From contig OY718804.1 of the NCBI GenBank assembly GCA_963070105.1, forward strand, positions 5,603,317 to 5,667,316: 64,000 nt of DNA, given 5' to 3'. The position numbers and the translations under genes are program-made. Below, piece after piece: positions 1 through 11,736 of this stretch (the first letter of the stretch is position 1; every line of letters starts with the position of its first letter). The notes beneath the pieces were generated by a model that was not told the DNA's origin, made no database searches, and saw nothing but the letters and a program-made list of their open reading frames with translations. This DNA is from Litomosoides sigmodontis. Lineage: Eukaryota > Nematoda > Chromadorea > Rhabditida > Onchocercidae.

Positions 1-338
1 TATGTCCCAGTAATTATTAACATACCATAAACCAAAGTTCATGCAAGAAAAGCACGGCTACGCTTGAAAAAGCAACAAGCGAGCTGTCAAAGCATATCGC
101 GTGATTCTTGGCTACCGTTTTATTACTGATTACAATTTTGTTAGTATTTGCGGTAGGAATCTTGACATAATAACTCTGTATAACCTTTCTCACATTATGT
201 TTTGCTTTTCTTCTCAATACGTCGATTTTTGTTGTCATATGATGAATGATTAGAACTGGTTAATTATATTTTCAGTAGCCGAAGAAAGGTCGATTGTTGT
301 TTCTATTGGTGGTGCAGTGGGTTATCTAGTGGAGGAGC

Positions 339-2102
339 ATGGGTGAACTACAGTCGGCACTTCTTTTGAGAAAGCAACTTGCAGGTTAGAATCCCTTCAA
401 ACATTCTAATCTTGAATTATTTGCTATTTATTTGTAGTAAGTCAGGCGTCCCTAAACTTAGACCTATATTTTTGATATTCTCCACGGATTACTGAATCTA
501 CAGATTCTCACGGAGGTTTGCTCGCTAAGAATATCTCGGCAAGTTGTCTCTACTGACTAGTTTTTGCTCATCGAACTGTGGGTTAAGATAGTGGTACGGA
601 AGAGAAGAAGCGATATGGAGAATTAGTTTTGCCAATTATATCTGTCAAAATGAAGCTACATAGGGCAACTGGGGGATTCCGGATGATAGCAGGATACTAT
701 GGCTTGCAAAATGCATCGCTGTAGGAAAAATGTAATTAATCTCGTTACAGAATTGAAACGAGTTCCTGTTGACGGATTTTCAGCAGGTCTTCAAGGTGAT
801 GATATTTACAAATGGGAAGTGCTTGTTATTGGACCACCTGATACTCTTTAGTTAGTTTCAAACAATTTTTCGTGTTGGTTATCACTTTCAATCAAGGTAC
901 GGCAAAAGGTCTTAGATATTCGGAAGAAGAGGCAAGATTGATAGATTCATGGGAAAGTTTTCCCAATTGATGTCTTCGATCCGTTATAACATGCAGTTGT
1001 ATCCTGGAATTCGCGCAGCAGCTTCGTGTTGTTATAAGGTGAAGTTTTTTTGAATGAAAACGTACAGTTTGAAAATGCTGGTTGTTTCAGCGAAGGAGGG
1101 TTTTTCAAGGCGCTTCTGGAATTTCCGAAGGAATACCCACTGCTACCGCCAAAAATGAAGTTCATTTCAGAAATCTGGCATCCGAATAGTACGTACATTT
1201 CTCTATTTTTTCACAAATAATTTATGTTCAAATCCTGCATTCTGCCTCACAAAATATTACATAGTCATTCCGATTACATAGTGTTGAAATAGAACAGAAA
1301 ATGCACGTTGAATCTACAGTGAAAGAGTTTATCGCTATAACTGGCAGAATAAAGCTATTCAAGTCGCAAAATGTGTAACTAGAGGTTGAACTAAGACTTG
1401 TATAATAAACTCTTTTAAAGGTTTATATGTGTGATTATTGCTTGAAAAATACACTTTAATGAACGTCAGGGAGCATAGATTTGTCTTGATATGCCGAAAT
1501 AATTCTACATTCTGTTTACTAGTTTCTAATTCGTTCGCAATTTCATGCATTAGAGACAATTTTAGTTTATTATTATTTGTTTTAGTTGACAAGGAAGGTA
1601 ATGTGTGTATATCGATATTGCACGAACCAGGAGATGATCGATGGGGTTACGAGAAGCCAGAAGAAAGGTGGTTACCTGTTCATACCGTAGAAACAATTCT
1701 TCTTTCTGTTATATCGATGCTGGCAGATCCAAATCACGATTCGCCTGCAAATGTTGATGCTGCGGTACGATTTATAGATTTTAGGTGACATTGTTGGTAA
1801 TTACGATGAATTCATATATCATGAGGTGCTCCAGTTTTGTCTTGCACTTCAAGAGTGCTACCAGCTGGCTACTTTACAAAAGCAAGGCGTTTTAACCTTA
1901 AAACTGTATCATTGTGGTGAAATATCACTACTTAGTCATGAGGTAGAATAGCTTATCTACGTTTAAGTTTTGATAAAATTTATCTGACCTGCATAAATTA
2001 AAAATTTGCGTTTTCTTATAGAAGATGCAGCGTGAGAATTTTCCTGAATTCAAGAAACGTGTAGCAGCTTGTGTTCGAAAGAGTCAAGAAGAGGGTTGTT
2101 GA
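339..2102 (+). CDS. ubc-7: Ubiquitin-conjugating enzyme E2 G1 (UBE2G1/UBC-7)
   Basis: E2 enzyme that carries ubiquitin as a thioester and passes it to substrates with E3 ligases; UBE2G-type E2s make Lys48 chains and serve protein quality control. Five exons join in phase (339-384, 751-850, 1091-1188, 1586-1764, 2022-2102), giving 167 residues against about 170 in the family. The start [16 protein letters not shown] matches the UBE2G1 N-terminus. The UBC core is complete: HPN at about 79-81, active Cys89 in NVCISILH, and the acidic EPGDD loop typical of UBE2G/UBC7 just after it. The C-terminus is [16 protein letters not shown]. One residue is missing from the GLxDDND loop relative to the family. 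A polyadenylation signal AATAAA lies at 2247-2252. Exon limits are inferred from splice consensus and family alignment; identity is very sure. Confidence 0.95.
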
Positions 2103-5100
2103 TGATAAAGTAGTGGATTGCTGCTATCCATTCTTTTTACCTTCTTTGATGTGATTGTTAGAACTGTGAATTGTTATACTTATTAACAAAACTTGTTTTT
2201 TCTCCTCATTTCTATTCACGTTATATCTTTTTATTACAGTACTTTTAATAAAGATGTGCAAGATGTGATCCATTCTTATTATCGATGGTGACACGTTACG
2301 TTTGCTGTTTTGTTTCCTTTTCTTTCTATGTGGTTTTCGGTTTATTTTGAAATGTATAAATATGCTTGAAAACTTTATGTTTTAAATATTTCAGACTGGA
2401 GACAGTTATATTATGAGTTGAAATCATATCAATGAAATGCTTATATGAGTGCATACAATGACATCTAAAGTACACTGAATGTTTGTAGAACAGATCGGTG
2501 ATTGATTTCTCATCTGTTGACTTATTTGAAGATAAAAGAAATGAAGTGCTAGTTTTGAGCTTACTTAATCTGTTTCAGAGGTTCTCAGTTTCTTCTATTT
2601 GTATTACTATTTGTATTAAACTCAAACTGTAGACAAGTAGATAAGGCTACTCTCTATTTGAGAATGCAAAGGAAAGCATAAACTGATAGCATTTGCTTGA
2701 ATGCTATAATTTCTGGAGCTACGTCTTACATAGAAGCGGGGTTCAGCTTCCAATTTTGCAACATAAAATATACATTTGCAAAAAAAATCCAATTAAAGCT
2801 TCCCTATGCGCAGCACTCGCGGTGATTTATCTCATGCAAGCATATTCTGGTATGCTCGCAAAATTAGTTATAATAGTCTTAAATGAGAATTAAATTGAAT
2901 TTTGGGAATACAGTTTTGTTTAAATTCAGTTTAATGCGGACATAATTTCATAGAGTTCTGCTACAGCTTAACGTATAGTATTTATTCATTCGCTAAATTA
3001 CTATTCTTTCTGATTGTGCTTGATTTTTCGATTCCTATTAGGATCTTCGACTCTTACAGACATTGGTTGAGAATTTTTCCTTGACTTTAGTTCTTAAAGA
3101 AGTGATATGTCTGGAGTGATAATGCACTCTACTGGCCAGTACTGAGATAGGATTGCGAATCTATCCTAGTTTCAAGAAGAATTCAAAAACTATAGCAAAT
3201 ATATTGATTCTATCGCAAGCATGTGGCTGTTGATTTCACGCAAACCATCTAATATTTATTTTTCAAAAAAATTCACATGTTGCAGGTGTGTTACGTGACC
3301 ATGTTAACCATACTCTAGCCTAACTTGATCTCGCTAATCCTTCATGAGATATTTGCAAAAAATAAAAGATGCTAATTATGAAGTTATTCATCTGTTAAAA
3401 ATGGCCACATTATTTGCGTTGAATAATGGAAAACTTGGAAGTTTTTCTTTCTAAGTGTTAAATTAAATTCCAACTCTTGAAATTTTATTTATAAGAGGGG
3501 CACATCTGAGAAACTTGAGAAATTGCTGGTTGAAGCAGAATAATTCGCAAATGCAAGTGGAGCTAAAATGAAAATTGTTTTATACTGATCCTTTCCCAAA
3601 TGAGTGTTCATTTTAGCATTCGAATGATCAATACGCTGCAAAATATCTTTTGAGTTAATAAAGTCAGAATAAAAGAAGACACAGTTCACCAGAGCGAATG
3701 TCACGCTTGTTTTTAGACGTAAATAACGTTGGAAGAAGCAGTATAACGGTGTTGCAAAAATATCAAATTATTGAAGAGTGAAAACACAACGACACCTTTA
3801 TTGTGAAGTAAGTCAGTGATGGGACATTGTCTTTCGTTTTTAATAAATTACAGGAATTTTTCTACCATAGCAGTCAATTGATTCTGAAATAACCACTTCT
3901 ACTTCTAGGTCGTCGTTTCTCAATCAAAAAAAGCACTTATCACTTTCCGCAGATTAACAAGGCAGCCGTGTTGCGGAAAGATTGCTCATCGGTGCGGCAG
4001 CAAAAAGTAAGGGATGATAAGTGCAGAATTTGATCACTTCCGTCAATTCACTGCCTATCCATCCATAACTACTGTCTTCCACTTCACTACATTCTCTTCT
4101 ACGCTGTTACGTTGTTGTTGCAAAAAAACAAAATTTGATTTTTAATTTTGCTGATTCATTCCGTGTCAAATTTCCCCATTTTCCTTCTTTGCGATTGGAT
4201 GCTAAGAATTCATGAGGAACATATTTTATTGTAACTGTAACAATTAGCAATGACGACAGCAACAGCTTTTTCTTTTTCTAATTTTAAACCAAAAGACAAT
4301 AATTGCCTCCTGGAGATGGACGATGTCCGACGTGAGTTAGCTAGCACTGTGGACACCTATCACGTCATTGTTGCTTCACTTATATTATATGCAAAAAGAT
4401 ACTTTTGGCTTTACATTGATGAGATTTTTTTTTTACAGAAATAACAGCGACGTCTTTTGACTACGGTACTGATAGGACCCGGGAGAAGGCTGAAATGGCG
4501 GGGACTTGGTAGTTCCCGAGATGAGGAAATTGAAAAAACATATTCGCCTGTAGAATTTGAGAAGCTGAACTAGCCCACTCTCACTTTCCACTAATTTCCT
4601 CATTTGTGTCTGTTTACCTTCAGGTAGAAATATGGAATTGAAAACTGAAAGGAAAAGAAAATGCCCGTATATTTATGTTACTTCTCCCTCTCTCTTCAAC
4701 CTCTCTCTCTTTCTCTCTCTGCAAATATCGTATTTCAGTTAAACAAAAGTAACAAAAAAAAGTCACATCGTATGGTATCATTTCATATTCCACACACTGA
4801 TATTTGATTTCAAACAAACAGCACCAACACCATCCACTCGCTCACACTGCCAACCGATCAACAGCACCCATACATACTTTCATACCTAAAATGAAAACTG
4901 CTTAATTTCATCTTTCCTGCTCTTTCCATTCCGACAGCTTTTCCTTGTTTGTTTGTGTGAGTGTGGTACGATTGCTGTGGCGCGCGCATTTTTAATGGCA
5001 TTTAGCATTTACTGTTCACAGTCCGTCACAAAAACTATGGTAATTTGCATAGGAATTGCACGTGCATCAATGAGAGCACTTTCAGCAGCGTTCTCTTCTC

Positions 5101-5140
5101 ACTTCCTTTTTAGGATTTCTGTTTCTTCCGCCGATATCTG
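2103..5140. other. Intergenic region
   Basis: AT-rich sequence between the 3' ends of the E2 gene (+) and the EHD-type GTPase (-). It holds the E2 polyadenylation signal and a TC-rich run near 4680-4730. A 64-codon ORF at 4250-4444 is followed by an acceptor-like site near 4440, but I found no exon to join to it and no recognisable domain. Confidence 0.5.
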
Positions 5141-8100
5141 TCAGCTGCTTCTGTCTTCCTTAGAATTCTGCTTTTCTTCTTTGCATTCTATCCTCTCTTC
5201 CTTCGATTTCGGTTTATCATTCTGTTTGCTTCGCCTCGACTTCTTATGCTTCGTCGATTTCTTCTCTTTCATTAGATTTTTGTATAAATTTTCGAGAACA
5301 CTAGGAATTTGCATTTTTTGGCTTTTGCTCTGCACAGCTGCTACCATTCTAAAAAGATCTGAAGAATTGCTCGTTCGCTTTTCTCACCCAAATCCTAAGC
5401 AATTCCACTCAATCAACCTAACCATCACAAACCAATCTAATAAATAATATTAGAGAGGTCGGATCCTACGTCGTACCATACCATCGATGATCAATTATAA
5501 TTCGAAAATTAAAAAAAAAAAAAAACGAACAGATTGATACTAAGGAGAGAGATATCATAAACTATGTACACGTATCGATCTCCAGAAATACCTGGGTATG
5601 TCATCGTTGATGAATTCATCTAAATTATGCATTAATTCATCGTCCACTTTGTTCCATTTTTTGACGTACGATAGACGGGCCTTTTGCAAGAATTGCTACA
5701 ATGCAATGCAATCATTACGCAATACAAGAACGCTACGTGCGAAAGCGCAACCATACGTGATATTACAAGCACTCACTCGCAACACTCATCGACGATATGA
5801 TTTGCTGCATTGGATGACCGAAAGAAGTGTAAAACATTACAGATAGCAGAATGCAGATTCCTCTTACTTTCTTCTCCCACACTTTACGTGGAATTTCCAA
5901 GCGCGTACCGAAATCAAAATGGTGAACGTACCAGTATGTCCGGTAGGTCACTTTCTGCAACACGCAAACGATGTTTAAAATCTTCCAAAATTCGAAGCAT
6001 ATTATGCTGTGTTGCAACACGTTTTAATTCACCATTTGACTTACACCACATCTGAAGCGAATGGAAGATCACAGGTGGCTCACGTAGACACTCTTTCAGA
6101 AGGCATCTTTCTGACATCTTTCGGTAGATATTCCATTCCATAATCAGTGAAACAGCATTGAAAGATGCCAGAAGTGATCGTGCCTGCGTGGGCGTGCGTG
6201 CATGCATGCAGTCGTGTCAACAATGGAAACATATGCAGCACTACGTTCGATTCATGTGATAGATGGAAGAGGTTTGATTTACACAGAAACATACCTTTCG
6301 CAGAAGATATTCCATAACAAGTGCGTGAATCTTCAATTTCTTCGCACGTTTGATCACATCGTTCAGCTTACGTACATTACAACCAGATGGTAGTAATTTT
6401 AATTCATCGAAGAAATCAATATATTCTTGCGTAAAAATTTCATGCACTTCAGAGCTCTAAGTTGCAAAAACTTCATTTCATGTTTCAATTTCAAAGTAAA
6501 TTTTGAAATGAGAGCAGGTGGAGGAAACTGTTCTTAAAATAAAATGTCACTGAAAGGAAAGGAAGGCGAGAACACGAACAATTGTGTCTTTGGAATCGTC
6601 GGTGCAAAAGGAACCAATGAAAACTTTGGGTACTTCCGGTGATTCAAGGATTCGACTCAAACTCCACATCAGCGCACCTCTCACTCGTATAAGTTCTGCT
6701 GCTCCCACCTGATCTGCCTTGTTGAGTACAATCTTAATCTGAAATCCTATTTAACATTTTGCGTACGCGAGGCAGACAACGTAGGACCAAAGCGCAAGAT
6801 GCAAATAGGAATTCAAGTGAGAGAAGAGAAATTCGCAGCGCAGCATACTTTTTCTTCGTTCCCTTTTAGGCACTGTATCACTTGCTTGTACTCATCGCTG
6901 ATATCCAACTTGGAGGTGTCAAACAAAAGTACGATCATATCGACCTGCACATTAACTCAATTCTTATGAAAATCAATAGGGTAAATTCATGCTATCGTGA
7001 CCGTACGTACTGTCAAGGATTGAAACGGAATATCGAGTTTTATCCCAAGAATTCTCACCTTCCCAGCAATGTAATTTACGACTGATGCAAAGTCGTAGCC
7101 GCGAGATAAACGCTGCTTTTGACCGGATAATATTCCAGGCGTATCCATGAAAGTGATGTGTTCAAGTAATTTGGCCGGAAGTGTTGCACCACGCATTCGT
7201 GTCAGGAATGCCGAACCGAACATATTCAGTGACTAAAATGCAATTCTATCGCTTCATTTTTATTTCTCATATATACAAAAATTTTAGAGGAAAAATATTT
7301 CTCTTTAACTGACGCAATTTCACGTTGACGCAAATTAATATCAATTGTAAAATTGCTTTGCTAACGTAATTCGACGGAAGCGCTTTTTACAGTTTACTTT
7401 ACATTTTTGAAAGCTGTAATAAATACGAATAATTTATAGCACTGAAAACCTGGAATGGCAATGTTTTGTCGGAGGCAAGAGATGTTCCCATAACAGTGCT
7501 TGCATTAGCGGAGTGATAAATAACTGTGAAGCAATCGGTAGTCGGTTCCGGTCCAATCATACTACCCGGATATTCTACTCCGTCCAGCAAAAATTTGATC
7601 ATTGATGTTTTACCCACCGAATACTTCAATAAATTGTAGGCATAAAAAACCGTGCATATGTTTGCTTGTGATATTTTAATCGATTCAATAATTCGACCTG
7701 TACTGAACTGAACGAAGGCTACCTGCCCAAGAAATAGAACCATTGGTTTAGCCTCAAACTCGGCACGGTACAGGGCCGGAGTATAAAACTGGTCGTAAAT
7801 ATGCCGCTTCTCCATTGGTAGCATCTTCAATACATTGCCATCCAAGAAGTGCGGTAGATATTAAGCAGTTGAAAATTCATGAAGCAAAGAATTTCCACTC
7901 TTCCAAATGGTGCCGATGGCACAGCGATGGTCTGCTAACTTTGCATGGCAAGCCTTCAGCTTATCTTCACAGTGAAGAGAAAGATGAAATTGGCTTGTAG
8001 CTTTCAGCTAACGAGGAATACTCTCTCTTTCACTATTTTCGAGCAAAAAAAGATGACGAAACCAAAACAGACACACACAAATACCTTTTGTTCATAGTTC

Positions 8101-8267
8101 AAGTAGAGTACTTCCGCGATGTTTTCTCTGGTTGGTGCTGGTATTGCTGCCTAATTTAATTTAATTCAGAGGAACAATTCAACACATCAAATAATTAATT
8201 CATTGAAAAGTATTCGTTTACTGACAGCTTGTCGGCCGGAAAACTGAGAAACGGCAATGAAATTCAT
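5141..8267 (-). CDS. EHD-family dynamin-like GTPase lacking an EH domain
   Basis: Membrane-remodelling ATPase/GTPase of the EHD (RME-1) family, which acts in endocytic recycling. Exons fit at 8267-8226, 8150-8085, 7824-7723, 7623-7450, 7232-7059, 6944-6849, 6738-6580, 6456-6295, 6106-6092 (15 nt), 6051-5932, a small exon near 5800, 5695-5592 and 5348-5141: about 480 residues. P-loop GQYSVGKTS (about 69-77), DTPGILSG (158 on), RGYDFA, and NKAD (about 224-227) are all present. The helical region with RKLNDVIKRAKKLKIHA and a KVDDEL segment follows as in EHD1. Where EHD1-4 carry a C-terminal EH domain, this protein has instead a short Lys/Ser/Glu-rich tail (KHKKSRRSKQ) and stops. Start (MNFIAVSQF) and the 5804-5784 exon are less certain. 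Sarcalumenin is a related alternative, but no signal peptide is seen. Confidence 0.85.
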
Positions 8268-8458
8268 GCAAGGAGGGATCCCATTAACAGACCATTGGAA
8301 TCAGTCTCTTCCGAAATAATCCCATTTTTTTTTGAAGTAGCCGATGATTTTAGCAGCACCGTTCAATAGTTGCGAACTGAACAAAATGGTCATTTCAATA
8401 AAACTTTTGCACTTATGAACCATTCACACGTGCCGTAAGCAAACACCGAAGAATCAAG

Positions 8459-8460
<2 letters not shown>

Positions 8461-8489
<29 letters not shown>

Positions 8490-8504
8490 CACACACACAC
8501 ACAC
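8461..8504. repeat. AGAC/AC compound microsatellite
   Basis: Imperfect tandem ACAG (about 8461-8489) running into ACAC (to 8504). Confidence 0.9.
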
Positions 8505-9081
8505 GTAATGCACGTGTGCTCTTCAACTGTTGCGATCACTTAACACGTCGTGTTAATGAATTAAAGTTATGCGTAGCGTGGAGCTAATTTCAAGCTCTCA
8601 CAGATTTTCCCCCTTGTTTGGCAGTGAAAGGGAAATATCACACATTCACGTCGCCGTACGTCCGTACGTCCCATCGTTGTTTAGCTCACTTTAGTTTGTT
8701 TACATTTAAGGGAACAGGAAATGTCCGCTTATGCGGCTTCCTCATCCATCTATCCATTCCGGAGGAGCATACCTCCCCTCCTCCTATCGCTGCAGTGAGA
8801 GATGGTGATGAATAGATGCATCCGATACTGTATGAAGTGATGATAGCCATTATCTCCGGTAGACAGGGGTGGGGTGGATGACCGGCCCATCCTGTCAGAG
8901 ACGTGTGTGTGGAGCATACAGGCGGAGAGAGGGGGAAGTACCAATGAGGTCAGCAGGTGCAATTCGATATGTTGCTGGTTGTGTTTCCGTTTCTGTTGCT
9001 GAGAGTGATTTGCGGGATGTTTGAAGGCAGCTAGGAGAGCCAGCTGGCAGCAGCTTCTTCAATTTGTGCTTCGTACGTGCC

Positions 9082-9109
9082 GCTGCTGCTGCTGCTGCTG
9101 CTGCTGCTG
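9082..9109. repeat. CTG/CAG trinucleotide microsatellite
   Basis: About nine perfect GCT units. Reading frames through it give poly-Ala, poly-Cys or poly-Leu, which explains the ORFs in this area. Confidence 0.9.
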
Positions 9110-9423
9110 TACATGGAGCAATGTACCGTCGGTGTCAAGCCCAGCAAGCTGCAAGGGAAGGGTACTACCCTCTCTGCCCCGTCATATCACACCACCGCAT
9201 TCCAGACATCCCCCCTCTCAACCGACCACTTCTAAGCAGCCAATGATTGACTGCCCTCAGTATCTTTCTACTCCGTTAACCTCACACGTGAAGTATGATA
9301 TTGTAGTATTATGGGCACGTCATGCGTACGTCTTTCACCTGTTCAGCTATCGGTTGGGAATTCATCTTTATCCGAGCTGCCCCTTGAAAGACTAACGCTA
9401 CGATGCCGTCCTCTTTCTTTCAT

Positions 9424-9453
9424 CCTCTCTCCCTCTCTCTCTCTCTCTCTCTT
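9424..9453. repeat. TC dinucleotide tract
   Basis: Polypyrimidine TCTC run with few interruptions. Confidence 0.85.
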
Positions 9454-9777
9454 CCCTCTCTAACTGTTGTGTAAACATTTTCTGGAAAAGAATTTTACTT
9501 AACAACATCCGATTAATTCGATGGATTTATGGAACTTTTCGTCGCTCTAAAATATCCGTATGGTACGGTAGGTAGTCTTTGTACGGGCGGAATAGATGAA
9601 AGGTACTGCTTTAATATTTTCTTCAAGTAAATAATTTACATATATTTTATTACCACTTAAGGAGTGGAGAGAAAGGTGACGAATGAGTGGTGGGGTGAAG
9701 AGTAAAGAGTACGTTATGGGCAGAGGACGTGTGGGGATAAATGGATGGGTGCACCATCAGCTCTAGCTGAGTACGTA

Positions 9778-9807
9778 CGTTGTGTGTGTGCGTGTGTGTG
9801 TGCGTGT
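9778..9807. repeat. GT/TG microsatellite
   Basis: Alternating GTGTGC/GTGTGT run, a potential Z-DNA-type purine-pyrimidine alternation. Confidence 0.85.
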
Positions 9808-10176
9808 TTGTACGTATTAATTTGAGGTGATTAGATGTTCGAATTTATCAGCGAGAAAAAAAAGGAGAGGAAAGATGAGGAGGTCGATATTTATCTTCCA
9901 GCAATATCCTGGAGTAGCGGAAGAAGTGAGCAGCAGCTGCACAGCTTGAACGAATCTTCTAGAAAGAAGGCTCTTTTCATCGTCAGTCTTACACGTATCA
10001 ATGGCTACCGTCCGTTCACCTATTTGGTGCATTTCGAAAGTACCCATTCTCAAATGGCTTCAATTGGTCAGACATTCCTTGCTTAGCAAAACTTTTAAAT
10101 TGCATTTAATTTCTGCGAATACGATCTTTGGTAGCAGCTACCAACCCCTTTGTTTATATTATTTTCTACCTTTTAG

Positions 10177-10936
10177 TTCCAAAATGATTTCGTTATCTTT
10201 GAAAGTCCAGGAAGACGCGTTAGTCGTAGCAGTAAGCACATCTTTTTCCCATTACCTTTAGCCCACTATCTCCACGCAAGCACTTCCTTGTCAGGTGGGC
10301 AGATTGCTGGAGTTCCACCGCATGAATTACCTTTCAGGTTTGTTCATTCGTCGTTGTTGTGTTTCTTAATGATGGAAAGTACCGATGGTTCATGTACACA
10401 GTGATTTTCTTCATTGCCACCTTTCTCATTGTGTGCACGTTGTTGACGTTGGTATTGCAGTACATTGGCGTAAAGGGCACTTACAATCTTGTTAGTTTCA
10501 ACACTATTATAAGTTATCAGCTCTCTATCACTGATGTGAAGATTCATCCGACGACAATACCTTATCAGTTGTTTGACATTGATAGCGCAAGTCATCCATC
10601 ATCGTCGGCGGCATGTCACTTACTGCTTGCGGAATGGGAAAGTTCAAAAGTGATTTCATTGGAATGAAATGAGTTAAATTTAGAGTCGTATGAACGGTTG
10701 TAAATTTTCAGGAAGTGATATTCAATTTAATTGCTTTTTCGTTATCTTTACTGGCTGCTTTACTATTAACTTACGATTTGATAAAAATGGTTTCCGGTAG
10801 CTTTGCGCATCATCGATACTTTCCGCCAACGCATGTTGGAAGGAATAGCTGGACGAATCGAATTGTCGTCTGTACGGTAGTATTAAGTTTCCTGTTCTTT
10901 GTCAATTTCATCAACTTTAACCTCAATACATGCTGA
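10177..10936 (+). CDS. Small multi-pass membrane protein, family unknown
   Basis: I do not recognise the family. Candidate exons are 10177-10231 (FQNDFVIFESPGRRV), 10295-10337 (GQIAGVPPHELPF), 10380-10469 and 10712-10936. The third encodes a strong membrane segment (FFIATFLIVCTLL) and ends at a GTAAAG donor. The fourth starts after TTTTCAG and carries two more (LIAFSLSLLAALLLTYDL and VVLSFLFFVNFI), with a charged His/Pro loop between, ending ...NLNTC. Exons 1-2 and 3-4 join in phase. The 2-3 junction fits only with a weak donor near 10344, so that link is unsure. The start codon lies upstream and was not fixed. A tetraspan (MARVEL-like) topology is possible but unproven. Confidence 0.5.
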
Positions 10937-11736
10937 TCCTTAACCGATAAATCATCCAAGCGTTGTAGGACAGTTAATGATGATTGCAGTTGCTTGCTTA
11001 TGAGCTTTACAGCATTTACAACTTTCTTTCAGGAACCGTCTTTCTCCAAATTTAAATTCAATCTTCAGGTATTCCTGCTTCTGACGACACTCTTTTATCA
11101 GGCGTCCTTTGTACTAACCAAACATAAAGGAAGAGATCTGGATTAATGAGAACACTTCGCCGGACTTCTACTCCATCTGTTATTCTGCTTTTGTTTTAAA
11201 AGATAACAGTAAAAAGTCTACTGCAGTCGAAGCTTTAGCCACATATTGGGATGGTTGCAAAGTGATAAATCCACTGTCAATTGTTGAAATGAGTTAAGGG
11301 ATATCATTATTGATAGTTGTCAACTAAGAGAACCGATTCTAAAATCCTAGATGATATTCATCATCGTACGACATCACTGAGTATTACTTTAAGGTTCATA
11401 AAGTAACATTATTCCGTTAGTGATATTCATTCTTTCCTCTGCGAATCTGCTTATTTATTATAACCTAAAACTTTTGCGGTAAACGATTTACGTAAATTAT
11501 ATATTCATTTTTTGCTATAAATTTTCGTTTTGACGCAAAGACTTGTTTGTTTCTTATTGGCTTTGTTTGGTTTGTTTGTGTCATGGAAAATTAGCATTAT
11601 AAAATTGCCGTTACAAATTACATTTTATTGTTACCAATTTTGTAAAGTTGTGAGGAGTTGCTTGAATTGTTCGTTCAAGCTGTTTCTTCTCTTCACCAAC
11701 CTTTCCGTAGTTCGCGACTTATGAAATCGATGACCG

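Larger units (their letters stand above)
8268..10176. other. Gene-poor region rich in simple repeats
   Basis: Lies between the EHD-type gene (-) and the small membrane-protein gene (+), so it may hold both promoters. It contains AGAC/AC, CTG, TC and GT microsatellites. ORFs here (for example 9021-9395) are translations of the repeats. A possible first exon of the downstream gene (ATG at 10001, MATVRSPIWCISK, before a weak GTACCC donor) is speculative. Confidence 0.5.

Noticed and set aside
4953..5447. 164-codon plus-strand ORF, Phe/Leu/Ser-rich
   Set aside because: It is the reverse strand of the lysine-rich last exon of the EHD-type gene.
9021..9395. 124-codon ORF with poly-Cys and overlapping poly-Ala ORF
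   Set aside because: Produced by the CTG microsatellite; no signal peptide, domain or splice partner.
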